Below are positions 1 through 9,199 of a DNA stretch of 64,000 nucleotides, piece after piece (within the stretch, counting starts at the first letter, position 1; every line of letters begins with the position of its first letter). The notes under the pieces were generated by a model. It had not been told where the DNA came from. It made no database searches and saw only the letters and a list, made by a program, of their open reading frames with translations. This stretch comes from Christensenella sp. UBA7703 (GTDB lineage Bacteria > Bacillota > Clostridia > Christensenellales > CAG-138), in contig DLGD01000038.1 of the NCBI GenBank assembly GCA_002482505.1, positions 1 through 64,000 on the forward strand, given 5' to 3'. Made by a program: the position numbers and the translations under genes.

Positions 1-58
1 CTAATCAACGGGGTTCAGTTCAGAATGGATCGCTCCTTTTTTACGCGTACCAAAAGGA

Positions 59-79
59 GTTGCCCATTTTTTGGACAAC
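59..79 (-). terminator. Possible weak terminator after hflX
   Basis: A seven-base stem (59-65 with 73-79, one G-U pair) lies about 30 bases past the hflX stop codon. The T-rich tail on the minus strand is short and interrupted, so this is a tentative call. Confidence 0.3.
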
Positions 80-108
80 CCCCATGTGTTGCTTGTACTA
101 TATTACTT

Positions 109-1953
109 TTAACCCGAAATCGCCTTTTTGATGCGCCATGTTTCGCTTTCGTTGAGCAAAAGCGTCAGGTGCGTGCCATCTTCCTCATGCGATTCCGCGA
201 GGATTGTCGCGCTCTGGCGGATCATCTGCATGGCACCATGCTTATCATATGGCACGACGACATCCAGCTTCACCTGCGTCTTGGCGAGCGCCTCCTCGAT
301 TGCATGCAGGAGGGAGTCGATTCCCGCGCTGCTTACCGCGCTGATGGCAACGCCGCCGCTGCGCGGCTTCGCTTCCGGTTTGTCGATCTTGTTGTATACC
401 TCGATTCTCGGCGTATCCAGCGCGCCAAGAGAACCCAAAACCTCCTCGACCACGCGCATCTGCACCTCGAAGTACTCACTGGAACTATCCACGACATGCA
501 GCACCAGATCCGCGTCGTTCACCTCGTCCAGCGTGGAACGAAACGCGTTGACCAGATCGTGCGGGAGTTTGTTGATGAACCCGACCGTGTCACTCAAAAG
601 GCACTCCGTGCCGTTTGGCAGCGTGATCTTACGAACAATCGGATCGAGCGTGGCAAAGAGCTTATCCTCAGCCAGCGCATCCGCACCGGAGAGCAGGTTG
701 AGCAGGGTCGATTTGCCCGCGTTGGTGTAGCCCACCAGCGCTACGACCGGAATCGGGTTTGCCGCCCGTTTTGCCCGGCGAAGGCCGCGCTGCTTCTCGA
801 TCTCGTTTAGTTCCTGTTCGAGCTCAAACACGCGCCTGCGGATTCTGCGGCGGTCGATCTCCAGCTTTTTTTCGCCGGGACCGCGCATACCAACACCGGA
901 GGCACCTTGGCGCGAGAGCACCTTGCCCATGCCGAGCAAGCGCGGCAGGCGATATTTCAGCTGCGCCAGCTCAACCTGTAATTTACCTTCACGGGACTGC
1001 GCCCTCTGCGCAAAGATGTCGAGGATCAGCATCGTGCGGTCGATGATCGGCAACCCCAGCACCAGCTCCAGATTTCTAAGCTGGATGGCGGTCAGCTCGT
1101 CGTCAAACACGAAGATATCCGCCTCGCACGCGGAGGCAAGCAGTGCGAGCTCTTCCGCCTTGCCGCTGCCGATATAGGTCGCAGCGTCTACCGCGCGCCT
1201 GCGCTGCTGCTCCTTGGCGACGACCTTGATGCCCGCGGTTTGGCAAAGCTCAGCAAGTTCGCCGAGTGTATCATATCCGTCTGCGGACTCAATTCCCGCG
1301 AGAACCGCGCGGTCGGGCTTGATCTCGACGATGTTATAGGTGTCGCTCAGCAGCCGCTTGTCTGCCTCGAAGATCGCGTCCATGAGCTGTTTTTGCGGTA
1401 GATGGTGCGCGCGCATCGGCCCGTGCCAAACAGGCACGCGCTCCTCGCCTTCCATCTCGCCGACAAACGCGGCATAGACGCTGCTTGCCCGGCCATCCTT
1501 CACGCCGATGGCGCACATTGCGTCAAGGCGCAACGCGTTGAGCGAACCCAGGTCCACATCCGAAAGATACCCTGTCTCGTTCGGGTGTGTATGGATGCAG
1601 CGAACCCCGCTGAGGCGGTCGATGTTGCGCACAAGGCGCATCTCCTCCATATGGACGGAGTGATCGTCCCCGACGCGGATATCTTCAATTTTGCCAACGC
1701 GGGAAACATAGATCAGCACCTCGCGGTTGATGATCGAGGTGAAGTGCACGAGCGCATCGCAAACTTCGTCCGAGAGGAACTCGTCCGCGGACATTTCCAT
1801 ATCGTAGAGCAGCATCATTTCGTTGAGGACGATGTCCCGAATGCCGCCCGTATTACCGTGAATTTCTCGTTTCATGTTCTGTTGTGTGCGTTCCGTTTCT
1901 GCCGAAATCCAGCCTTGACCGTCTTCCAGCGTTTTTTCTGTTGTGTGTATCAT
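109..1953 (-). CDS. hflX: GTPase HflX with N-terminal JAMM-like extension
   Basis: HflX is a ribosome-associated GTPase that splits stalled or hibernating 70S ribosomes under stress. In this 614-residue protein the HflX N-domain covers roughly 205-400 and the G domain 400-600, with P-loop GYTNAGKST (about 408-416), DTVGF (455-459) and NKID (521-524). I start at ATG 1953, which has GGGAGGGATGGT directly upstream; the longer frame to 2010 has no ribosome site. The first 200 residues are extra compared with the usual 420-430 residue HflX. They contain H121-x-H123-x7-S131-x2-D134, an exact JAMM metalloprotease pattern, preceded by Glu78. The gene is separated from the cys operon by a terminator. 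HflX identity is secure; the N-domain function is unknown. Confidence 0.95.
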   Translation of the reverse strand: MIHTTEKTLEDGQGWISAETERTQQNMKREIHGNTGGIRDIVLNEMMLLYDMEMSADEFLSDEVCDALVHFTSIINREVLIYVSRVGKIEDIRVGDDHSVHMEEMRLVRNIDRLSGVRCIHTHPNETGYLSDVDLGSLNALRLDAMCAIGVKDGRASSVYAAFVGEMEGEERVPVWHGPMRAHHLPQKQLMDAIFEADKRLLSDTYNIVEIKPDRAVLAGIESADGYDTLGELAELCQTAGIKVVAKEQQRRRAVDAATYIGSGKAEELALLASACEADIFVFDDELTAIQLRNLELVLGLPIIDRTMLILDIFAQRAQSREGKLQVELAQLKYRLPRLLGMGKVLSRQGASGVGMRGPGEKKLEIDRRRIRRRVFELEQELNEIEKQRGLRRAKRAANPIPVVALVGYTNAGKSTLLNLLSGADALAEDKLFATLDPIVRKITLPNGTECLLSDTVGFINKLPHDLVNAFRSTLDEVNDADLVLHVVDSSSEYFEVQMRVVEEVLGSLGALDTPRIEVYNKIDKPEAKPRSGGVAISAVSSAGIDSLLHAIEEALAKTQVKLDVVVPYDKHGAMQMIRQSATILAESHEEDGTHLTLLLNESETWRIKKAISG

Positions 1954-2007
1954 ACCATCCCTCCCGAATACTGACAATGAAAAGCGAATTCTGCATGTAT
2001 AGAGGAG

Positions 2008-2038
2008 CAAAAAGCCTGAAGGACTGCTCCCTCAGGCT
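2008..2038 (-). terminator. Intrinsic terminator of the cysE-cysS transcription unit
   Basis: Perfect seven-base stem AGCCTGA/TCAGGCT (2013-2019 with 2032-2038) followed on the minus strand by five T. It sits between the small membrane gene at 2102 and hflX. The plus strand also has a CTTTTCT run, so it may work both ways. Confidence 0.7.
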
Positions 2039-2101
2039 CTTTTCTCTTCGTCCGCCGCTCTAATCCAACGATTGACGGAGAGTTTTTTATTGACACAAGC
2101 C

Positions 2102-2608
2102 TTATTTGACGTTCTTATCCTCTTCGTCAAAGTTGAACGCAGAAGATGGCATGGAGGATGCGCCTTTTGCAGCCCCTTGGTTTGTCTTTGCCTGCGCGTT
2201 TTTATCGACGTATTTGCGCATCTTGACAACCAGTAGAACGATGAGCCCCAGCGTCACGGCCAGCGCAACATAAGAGATGACGTCAAACACCACCGGAGTC
2301 AGGAAGGAAAACGCACCGAGGTCTTTTAGGGCGACCCAATCATAGGCTGCTTTGGCGGTTTCCGTCGCGGGTGTAACTTCCTGATAGGCATAAAACGTGT
2401 TGCGCAGAAGCGAAGCCGCGCTGTTGATGACCATCGCGATGCCGAGGAAGATGTAGATCTTGCGCGAAAGCGCCTTAAACTCTTCCTCTTTGCCTTCCTT
2501 GATGTTCTCTACGCTGTAGAGCTTCCCTTTGCCGATGATGCCCGCATAGAGCACGTAGAAAGAAACGGCGAGCAGCAGCCAGTCAAACATGGCAAACGAT
2601 CCAGACAT
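2102..2608 (-). CDS. Small integral membrane protein, unknown function
   Basis: 168 residues beginning MSGSFAMFDW; ATG 2608 is preceded by AAGGAG at good spacing. I see three hydrophobic helices: about 8-28, 52-70 and 105-130, with a charged 35-50 segment between the first two. The cytoplasmic tail is hydrophilic, acidic and Lys/Asn-rich. I do not recognise a family. It lies 45 bases after cysS on the same strand, before a terminator, so it is probably the last gene of the cysE-cysS unit and under the same T-box. A link to cysteine metabolism or transport is only suggested by this position. Confidence 0.75.
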   Translation of the reverse strand: MSGSFAMFDWLLLAVSFYVLYAGIIGKGKLYSVENIKEGKEEEFKALSRKIYIFLGIAMVINSAASLLRNTFYAYQEVTPATETAKAAYDWVALKDLGAFSFLTPVVFDVISYVALAVTLGLIVLLVVKMRKYVDKNAQAKTNQGAAKGASSMPSSAFNFDEEDKNVK

Positions 2609-2653
2609 ATGTGTGTTCTCCTTGCAAATTTGTTTTGGTTCGGGTAAAAGCGG

Positions 2654-4045
2654 TTATATCTTCTTGAGTTTCGGGCCGTTTGCCGTATCCTCAACGGTGT
2701 AGCCCAGCTCTTTAAGCGCATCGCGGATTTCGTCCGCCCGTGCAAAATTCTTCGCTTTTCTGGCAGCTTGGCGTTCTTCCAGCAGCGCGGTCGCTTCCGC
2801 CGGAAACTCCTCGGCTTTATCGTGTGTGAGTAGCCCAAGCACCCCGGTGAGTTCGCCAAAGAGCGCCTTGCCTGCCTCAAGTGCGGCTTTCCCGCGCGGC
2901 TCGGTGACAAAGGTGTTCGCGGCGCGCGCAAACTCAAAGAGTACTCCGATGGCATCCGCCGTGTTCAGGTCGTCGTCCATCGCCTCGTTAAAGCGCGCCT
3001 TGAAGTCTGCAAGCTGCGCGAGAAACACCGCATCCTCCGCGGTCTCAGCGGGCGCGATCTTCGCCTCGCCGAGGCGCTCCTTCGCGGTGCGGAGACGCTC
3101 CAGCGCGGTCTGCGCCTGTAGGATCAGATCACGCGAAAAGTTTACGGGGTTTCGGTATTGCACACCAAGCATGAACATCCGCACGGCTTCGAGGTCAAAT
3201 TCCTTTGCGATGTCGCGCACGGTGAAGAAGTTATTCAGTGACTTGCTCATCTTCTGGTTGTCCACGTTGATATAGCCGTTGTGCATCCAGTAACGCGCAA
3301 AGGGATGTCCCGTCGCGGCCTCGCTCTGCGCAATCTCATTTTCGTGGTGCGGGAAGATCAAATCCTGTCCGCCGCCGTGAATATCGAACGTCTCGCCGAG
3401 GATGGACATGCTCATCGCCGAGCACTCGATATGCCAGCCAGGCCTGCCCTTACCCCAGGGGGAATCCCAGCTTGGTTCACCGGGCTTTTCCGCCTTCCAG
3501 AGCGCGAAATCGAGCGGGTCTCGCTTGGCTTCGTCGGGGTCTACTCGCGCGCCGTTCTCCAGATCGTCAATATTCTGTCCGGAGAGCTTGCCGTAACCCG
3601 AAAAACTGCGGACGGAGAAATAGACGTCTCCTTCCGGAGTGGCATAGGCGTGCCCTTTTTCGATGAGGGAGCTGACCAGCGCGATGATCTCGCCGATGTG
3701 TTCCGTCGCGCGCGGGTTTACGCTCGCGCGGCGCACACCAAGCGCGTCCGCGTCGTGATAATATTCTTTGATGAAACGCTCGCCGAGTTCCTTGACTGAC
3801 GTGCCCTCTTCGTTTGCCCGGCGGATCATCTTGTCGTCAATGTCCGTAAAGTTCTGCACAAAGCGCACGTTGTAGCCGCGATATTCCAGATAGCGGCGCA
3901 GTGTGTCAAATACGATAAACGGGCGCGCATTGCCGATGTGGAAATAATTGTAGACCGTTGGCCCGCAGGCATACATCGAAATCTGCCCCGGCACGAGCGG
4001 CACGAGTTCTTCCTTCTTGCGCGTCATCGTATTGTAGATTTGCAT
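2654..4045 (-). CDS. cysS: Cysteinyl-tRNA synthetase
   Basis: Class I aminoacyl-tRNA synthetase charging tRNA-Cys in the cytoplasm; 463 residues, the usual length. The HIGH-type motif is HIGN at 36-39 and KMSKS is at 265-269. The zinc ligands expected by comparison with the E. coli enzyme are present: C27, C208, H233 and E237. The C-terminal DALR-type helical domain and short tail are complete. ATG 4045 follows GGAGGAACGATC. It is the second gene of a cysE-cysS pair (79-base gap), a classic Bacillota arrangement in which precursor synthesis and tRNA charging respond to uncharged tRNA-Cys through the T-box upstream of cysE. Confidence 0.97.
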   Translation of the reverse strand: MQIYNTMTRKKEELVPLVPGQISMYACGPTVYNYFHIGNARPFIVFDTLRRYLEYRGYNVRFVQNFTDIDDKMIRRANEEGTSVKELGERFIKEYYHDADALGVRRASVNPRATEHIGEIIALVSSLIEKGHAYATPEGDVYFSVRSFSGYGKLSGQNIDDLENGARVDPDEAKRDPLDFALWKAEKPGEPSWDSPWGKGRPGWHIECSAMSMSILGETFDIHGGGQDLIFPHHENEIAQSEAATGHPFARYWMHNGYINVDNQKMSKSLNNFFTVRDIAKEFDLEAVRMFMLGVQYRNPVNFSRDLILQAQTALERLRTAKERLGEAKIAPAETAEDAVFLAQLADFKARFNEAMDDDLNTADAIGVLFEFARAANTFVTEPRGKAALEAGKALFGELTGVLGLLTHDKAEEFPAEATALLEERQAARKAKNFARADEIRDALKELGYTVEDTANGPKLKKI

Positions 4046-4123
4046 GATCGTTCCTCCGTGTATTGTTCACTATATCACAGTTTTGATTGCATCGCCTGAT
4101 AAATTTCTGATGCAGCGCCGCAT

Positions 4124-4876
4124 TCAGCTTTTTTTCTCTGAAAGCGCGGCTTCCAGCGCGTCCAGCCGCTGCTTGAGCTGTTCAAGCTGCAGTTCAACCG
4201 GATCCGGCAGGTCGGTCTGGTTGAGATCGACCCCGTCTTCACCGGATAACCCTTCCGTTCTGCGGACGCATTTGTCCGTCTCGCTGCACTCGCAGTTGCC
4301 GTCGTCGCACATGCCGACACGTTCGCACGGCACCTTGCAGCCATAGAGCCGCACCACGTGCCCCGGAACGCCGACCACAGTGGAAAACGGCGGAACATCC
4401 TTGAGCACGACCGCGCCCGCGCCAATCTTTGCATGGCTGCCGACCGTCACGGGGCCAAGCACCTTGGCGCCGGCCGAGATCGTCACATGATCCCCGATCG
4501 TCGGGTGGCGTTTTCCGGTGTCTTTCCCCGTTCCACCAAGGGTTGCGCCCTGAAAGATGGTTACGTCGTCGCCGATGACGGCGGTTTCGCCGATCACAAC
4601 GCCAACGCCATGATCGATGAAGAGGCGCTCTCCGATGGTTGCGCCCGGGTGAATGTCGATCCCCGTGGTAAAGCGGCACCATTCGGAGGTCATCCGCGCA
4701 AGCAGATACATCTTGTGGCGATAGAATCGATTGGCTCTTCTATGCATACGCACGGCACGAAAGCCGGGATAGCAGAGCATGATCTCCCAGATGGATTTTG
4801 CGGCGGGGTCTCTTTTTAGCACCGCCTGCAGATCGCTTTTCAGCGTTTTAAACATAGAACTCCGGTTTCCTTTCAT
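4124..4876 (-). CDS. cysE: Serine O-acetyltransferase with Cys-rich C-terminal tail
   Basis: Transfers acetyl from acetyl-CoA to serine, the first step of cysteine synthesis. An N-terminal helical domain (1-70) precedes a left-handed beta-helix of hexapeptide repeats (about 75-172); the active-site region has DIHPGA and [13 protein letters not shown], giving the expected histidines near 76 and 89. ATG 4876 follows GGAAAGGTG; ATG 4855 (MFKTLK) is a possible alternative. A still longer frame to 4939 runs into the T-box terminator and is not a real start. Residues 180-203 hold six cysteines (C-x3-C-x5-C-x4-C-x-C-x5-C), followed by a coiled-coil-like tail (225-247), both additional to the common core enzyme. 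Confidence 0.95.
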   Translation of the reverse strand: MKGNRSSMFKTLKSDLQAVLKRDPAAKSIWEIMLCYPGFRAVRMHRRANRFYRHKMYLLARMTSEWCRFTTGIDIHPGATIGERLFIDHGVGVVIGETAVIGDDVTIFQGATLGGTGKDTGKRHPTIGDHVTISAGAKVLGPVTVGSHAKIGAGAVVLKDVPPFSTVVGVPGHVVRLYGCKVPCERVGMCDDGNCECSETDKCVRRTEGLSGEDGVDLNQTDLPDPVELQLEQLKQRLDALEAALSEKKS

Positions 4877-4900
4877 GGCGGCACCTTTCCGCCTGAAACA

Positions 4901-5180
4901 AATAAAATATGCGCGACCATCATAAAGACGATTGCGCATCGCGGTTCCACTTTATTTGGAGACACCAGTTCGGAATCTCCCGCTCAAGGCTGTAACGCAG
5001 CCGCTGCGTCCGCCGATACTCGTTTAGCCAGATTCTGGCTTGCGCTTTGTCGGCGGCGGCTCTCGGAAGGCACTTCTGCGGCTCTGGTTCAGGTCGGCTT
5101 TCAGCCGGTGGCCAACCCTCTCTTGGAACGCTCGCGGTCCGCTTACTCTTTTCCGATAAACGCCAGTAAACTATGATTGA
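4901..5180 (-). promoter_or_regulatory. Cysteine T-box leader of cysE-cysS
   Basis: The minus strand carries a T-box element GTGGAACCGCG (4940-4950) that in this RNA class pairs with the uncharged tRNA acceptor end. It is followed at once by a 13-base hairpin with one mismatch (4909-4939) and TATTTTATTT, the expected terminator. Upstream are the AAGAGAGGGTTGG and CCACCGGCTGAAAGCC segments resembling Stem I, then a candidate specifier loop with TGC (Cys) at 5072-5070 before CTTCCGAGAG. Uncharged tRNA-Cys should stabilise the antiterminator and turn on cysE-cysS. The T-box call is strong; the specifier assignment fits the downstream genes but is inferred by eye. Confidence 0.88.
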
Positions 5181-5186
5181 TACCTT

Positions 5187-5216
5187 AGTTTATGTGAAAT
5201 CTATTTGCTATGTCAA
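5187..5216 (-). promoter_or_regulatory. Promoter of the cysE-cysS operon
   Basis: On the minus strand TTGACA (5216-5211) is separated by 18 bases from TAAACT (5192-5187), placing the start near 5180, just ahead of the T-box Stem I. Confidence 0.6.
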
Positions 5217-5271
5217 GATGTAATGTGATGAACTCACCAAGTAAACGCACCCGATTTCACGACTTGCCCCC

Positions 5272-5300
5272 TTGTCAAATCCGAGTTTCTGGGCGATAAT
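5272..5300 (+). promoter_or_regulatory. Promoter of proS
   Basis: TTGTCA (5272-5277), 17-base spacer, GATAAT (5295-5300). The mRNA leader would be about 40 bases, containing GAGGAG at 5331-5336. Confidence 0.6.
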
Positions 5301-5345
5301 AAATTGTTTTAGAGTATTTTATAGGTGATCGAGGAGAACTTGGTT

Positions 5346-7076
5346 ATGAGAATGAGTGAACTGATCGGCGAACGCTACAAAGAAAAACCCGCAGACTGTA
5401 CCATTGAAAGCCATGCGCTGATGGTGCGCGGCGGTTATATCAAGCAGGTTAACACCGGGGTCTACACGCTTCTGCCGCCCGCACGACGCATTACGCAGAA
5501 GATTGAGCGCATCATCCGCGAGGAGATGGACGCAATCGACGGGCAGGAAGTGCTCTTCCCCGTCGTACTGCCTGCCGATCTTTGGAAGGAGAGCGGCAGA
5601 TTCACCAGCGTTGGCAAGGAGCTTGTGCGCCTCACCGACCGCATGGGTGCGGAGATGGTGCTCGGCATGACGCACGAGGAAGCCGCAGTGCATCTCGCGC
5701 GCGACGCAGCCAAGAGCTATGCCAAATATCCGTTCATGATCTATCAGCTGCAGACCAAGTTCCGCGACGAACCGCGCGCGCGCGGCGGCCTCATCCGCGT
5801 ACGCGAATTTACGATGAAGGATGCCTATTCCTTCCACACCAATCAGGCGGATCTGGAAGCGTATTATGAGCGCTGCTATGTTGCCTATGAGCGCATCTTC
5901 AAGCGCGCGGGCTGCAAAAACGTCATCGCCGTGCTGTCCGACTCCGGCATGATGGGCGGCCGCGTCTCGCATGAATTCATGCTGCTCACCGCCATCGGCG
6001 AAGACACGCTCGTGCTCTGCGACGAGTGCGGATTCAAGGCAAACATCGAAGCCTGCGCCAGCGTGGTGGATAATTCCGCGCTTTTTGCAACCGAGCCTCT
6101 CACCCTCGTGTCCACACCGGAGATGGCGACCATCGAGGAGGTTGCAACCTTTCTCCATAAGCCGCACAACGCGACCTGCAAGGCTGTGGTCTATCAGCGC
6201 AACGCGGACGATAGCTATGTGATCGCCTTTGTGCGCGGAGACCTTGAGGTGCACGAAACCAAGCTGCGCAATACCATCGGTGCGGAGATTCATCCTGCCG
6301 TGATCACGCCAGAGAGCGGCATCGTCGCGGGATTCATAGGGCCAACGGGCCTCGACACCAGGAAGATCACCGTGCTGTTTGACCGCTCGCTGGAAGGCAT
6401 CGGCGCGGTCGTCTGCGGCGCGAACAAGCAGGACTATCACTACACCGGCTTCAACATCGAGCGCGACTACGGCAAGGTCTCCTATGTGGACGTTGCCCGC
6501 GCGATTCCCGGCGGCATCTGCCCAGTCTGCGGGAAACCCACACTGCACATCAGCAACGGTATCGAGGTTGGCAACATCTTCCAGCTGGGAGACAAGTACA
6601 CCAAGAGCATGAACATGCAGTATCTCGACGAAAACGGCGCGCTGCAATACCCGATCATGGGCTGCTATGGCATCGGCGTTGGCCGCCTTGCCGCGAGCGT
6701 CTGTGAGGAGAGCCACGATGAATACGGCCCCGTCTGGCCGATCAGCATCACCCCCTGGGAAGCACAGATCTGCGTGCTCCGCGCCGATCAGGAAGAGCCC
6801 AAGCGTGTTGGCGAGGCGCTCTATGCCGCGCTGCAGAAAGCGGGTGTGGAGACGATCATCGATGATCGCATGGTCAGCGCAGGTGTTGTGTTCTCGGAAG
6901 CCGACCTCATCGGCGCGCCGATTCGCCTCACCGTCAGCCCCCGCAACCTTGCCGACGGTATGGTGGAGCTCACCACGCGTGACAAGCGCGTAAAGAAACA
7001 GGTTCCCGTTGCGGAGGCGCTCTCCGCCGTGCTCACGCTCAAAGCAGAACTCTTTGCGGAGCTGAATCGCGAATAA
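5346..7076 (+). CDS. proS: Prolyl-tRNA synthetase (bacterial type)
   Basis: Class II synthetase charging tRNA-Pro; 576 residues, the length of the bacterial ProS with an editing insertion. Motif 2 region FRDEPRARGGLIRVREFTMKD and the catalytic-domain motif 3 region PIMGCYGIGVGR are intact. The insertion domain (about 225-380) contains the GDLEVHETKL-type editing region, and the anticodon-binding domain is at the C-terminus. I choose ATG 5346 (MRMSELIGERYK), nine bases after GAGGAG; the GTG at 5325 lies upstream of that site. It is a single-gene unit between the T-box promoter region, divergent to it, and a strong terminator at 7141-7170. Confidence 0.97.
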   Translation: MRMSELIGERYKEKPADCTIESHALMVRGGYIKQVNTGVYTLLPPARRITQKIERIIREEMDAIDGQEVLFPVVLPADLWKESGRFTSVGKELVRLTDRMGAEMVLGMTHEEAAVHLARDAAKSYAKYPFMIYQLQTKFRDEPRARGGLIRVREFTMKDAYSFHTNQADLEAYYERCYVAYERIFKRAGCKNVIAVLSDSGMMGGRVSHEFMLLTAIGEDTLVLCDECGFKANIEACASVVDNSALFATEPLTLVSTPEMATIEEVATFLHKPHNATCKAVVYQRNADDSYVIAFVRGDLEVHETKLRNTIGAEIHPAVITPESGIVAGFIGPTGLDTRKITVLFDRSLEGIGAVVCGANKQDYHYTGFNIERDYGKVSYVDVARAIPGGICPVCGKPTLHISNGIEVGNIFQLGDKYTKSMNMQYLDENGALQYPIMGCYGIGVGRLAASVCEESHDEYGPVWPISITPWEAQICVLRADQEEPKRVGEALYAALQKAGVETIIDDRMVSAGVVFSEADLIGAPIRLTVSPRNLADGMVELTTRDKRVKKQVPVAEALSAVLTLKAELFAELNRE

Positions 7077-7140
7077 CCCCCCAGCGTATCTTCCCGAAGC
7101 GCGTGCGGAATAGCGCGCCCTCCTATCACGAATGAAACAG

Positions 7141-7170
7141 ACAGCGCCGCGGTCTTCACCGCGGCGCTGT
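7141..7170. terminator. Bidirectional terminator between proS and the GGDEF/EAL gene
   Basis: Perfect 13-base stem (7141-7153 with 7158-7170), loop CTTC, between two convergent genes. T-runs on either side are weak, but the stem is very stable. Confidence 0.65.
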
Positions 7171-7188
7171 TACTTGCTTTGCTTCCGA

Positions 7189-9132
7189 TTATTCCAATAG
7201 CAGAGTCTCAGGCTTTCTCTGGCTAATGAGCCAGACAAACTCATCCACCGGCATCGGGCGCGCATAAAAATATCCCTGTATGCGATCGATGCCCAGTTCG
7301 CGTACGATGTTGTCCTGTTCCTCCGTCTCAACCCCTTCGGCAAGCGCCACGACTTTCATGCTGCGCAAGCCAGCGACCACGGTTTGTAGCATTCCGCATG
7401 ACTTCGGGTTGTTTGCGATGTTGCGGATAAATCCCTTGTCGATCTTGACGCACTCAAACGGGAGCGTCATAACGTTGACAAGGTTGCTGTATCCCGTGCC
7501 GAAATCGTCTAAATAAACACCGATGCCTCTGCGGTTGAGTTCGTCCATCGTCGCATGCGCCCGCTCCAGGTCTTCCAGCAGCACCATCTCGGTGATCTCC
7601 AGCTTGATACACCTGGGTTCCACGCCATAGTGCTCCAGCAGCATCTCCAGATGGTGGACGGTATCGTCAAACTCATCCTGCTGAGAGGAAACATTGATCG
7701 AAAGCCATCCAATCTCCGCGCTGTTGTTTGCCTGCAAGAACTGGCAAACCTTCTCCATGACCATCATGCCAAGTTTGGTCGCAATTCCAATCTCAATCGC
7801 AATCGGAATGAATTCCCCCGGAGAAATCGGCCTTCCGCTGTCCTCGTCAAGACGCAGGAGCACCTCGCCTCCGGAAAAGCACTGTAGTTTGATGTCATAG
7901 ACCGGTTGAATGTTGAGATAGAACAAATCTTCCCGCAGGGCTTTCTCCATCTGCGCAATCACATAATTGCGCCGCGCAAATTGCTCCTTGAGCCGCGCCG
8001 AGAAGCGAACCGGCTTCCCGTTCGGGTCCTGCTTTGCAAGGCGTGTTGCATACTCAAGCGAGGCAATCACTTCGTCCACACCTGCCGCATGTTCCGGGCA
8101 TTGAATGTCCGCAAAGAGCGCATACAGCTCCGCTTCGCAGACATCGGTTCTCCACGGCTTTGAAAACCGTTCCATAATCGCACAGAACATCGCCTCGTAG
8201 GCCTCCTGTGACATGTTTGTCACAAGCAGGGTGAACTGCACGCCGGAGGTGCGGAAGGCTACAGTATGCGGTTCCAAATGCGAAAGATATGTGCCAACCG
8301 CATACAAAAGCGCATCGCCCGCCCGCTGTCCCAGCTGGCCGTTGACCTGTTTAAAATTTCTGAGCGCAATGATGATGATTCGATATGTCGTTTTCTTGCG
8401 ACACAGCCTGCTGATGTCATGGAAAAACGCCTCGCGATTGAAAATCTCAGTCAACACGTCCACTCGCGCGCGCTGCTGCTGTCCCGCGATAAAAAGCGTC
8501 AGCAGCGAAAACCCGATGATTGTGCCGCTGAGGATCGTCGTTGGAAAAATGTATTGAAAAAAGCCCATGATCGCTGTGATGGACGGTAAAACAAAGATGA
8601 TGAGGCGAAAGGATTTTTTCACTCGTTTTCGCTCTAGCACTCCGAACAAGAGCACATTAAAGATTGCAATGCTTAGAAACACAATACCGATTGCGTTGAG
8701 CGGGCCGGTATGGTAGAGATGGTTTTCGTCAAAATAAAACAGCAGGCCCGTTTCGAGATTCGCAAGGATCAGCGCAACTTCCAACGAGAAAAAACAGAGC
8801 GAAACAACGATTGCGCTTTTCAGTCGCGGCTCGCCATATCGCCCTTCAAACATCGTGAAGTATGTTGTGATGGACACCATCGTAGTCATGATCGCAATGG
8901 AGAAAAAATAAAACGTATTGAGGTAGATGTTGAGCAAAACGGGGAATTGTGCGGCGTTCTCGATTGCATAGATGGATATGATGTTGTTGATAATCGATAA
9001 TAGCGAAAACACAAGCGAGATCCGAAATGTCGTTTCCTTGGGAGAAGACGTCTTTTTGTCGAACAGCATATAGACGCTAATCAGCGCCAGTAAAACGCAG
9101 GAGATATATTCCGGAACGATAATGTATTTCAC
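7189..9132 (-). CDS. Membrane GGDEF/EAL protein, likely c-di-GMP phosphodiesterase
   Basis: 647 residues. About seven membrane helices occupy the first 220 residues, followed by a GGDEF-type domain (about 222-390) and an EAL domain (about 395-640). The cyclase signature is degraded to SGVQF, so this domain is probably inactive or a sensor. The EAL domain has EVLLRL in place of EALLRL but keeps SINVSSQ, LEITE, YLDDFGTGYS, VKIDKGFI, ALAEGVETEEQ and QGYFYARPM, i.e. the metal-binding and catalytic residues. It should therefore hydrolyse c-di-GMP at the membrane. Start is GTG 9132 with GGAG ten bases upstream. It is a single gene with its own promoter. Confidence 0.92.
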   Translation of the reverse strand: MKYIIVPEYISCVLLALISVYMLFDKKTSSPKETTFRISLVFSLLSIINNIISIYAIENAAQFPVLLNIYLNTFYFFSIAIMTTMVSITTYFTMFEGRYGEPRLKSAIVVSLCFFSLEVALILANLETGLLFYFDENHLYHTGPLNAIGIVFLSIAIFNVLLFGVLERKRVKKSFRLIIFVLPSITAIMGFFQYIFPTTILSGTIIGFSLLTLFIAGQQQRARVDVLTEIFNREAFFHDISRLCRKKTTYRIIIIALRNFKQVNGQLGQRAGDALLYAVGTYLSHLEPHTVAFRTSGVQFTLLVTNMSQEAYEAMFCAIMERFSKPWRTDVCEAELYALFADIQCPEHAAGVDEVIASLEYATRLAKQDPNGKPVRFSARLKEQFARRNYVIAQMEKALREDLFYLNIQPVYDIKLQCFSGGEVLLRLDEDSGRPISPGEFIPIAIEIGIATKLGMMVMEKVCQFLQANNSAEIGWLSINVSSQQDEFDDTVHHLEMLLEHYGVEPRCIKLEITEMVLLEDLERAHATMDELNRRGIGVYLDDFGTGYSNLVNVMTLPFECVKIDKGFIRNIANNPKSCGMLQTVVAGLRSMKVVALAEGVETEEQDNIVRELGIDRIQGYFYARPMPVDEFVWLISQRKPETLLLE

Positions 9133-9170
9133 GCCCGCGTTGCTCCAGTTCGAATCATTTCACTTATTGT

Positions 9171-9199
9171 ATAGTACACTACTGGCCGAATAAATTCAA
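9171..9199 (-). promoter_or_regulatory. Promoter of the GGDEF/EAL gene
   Basis: Minus strand TTGAAT (9199-9194), 17 bases, TACTAT (9176-9171); leader of about 30 bases to the GTG start. Confidence 0.55.

Noticed and set aside
4877..4939. Upstream extension of cysE to 4939
   Set aside because: The added codons are the T-box terminator hairpin.
5319..6716. 465-codon minus-strand ORF opposite proS
   Set aside because: Third-position G/C bias creates open antisense frames; no motifs, and proS is certain on the plus strand.
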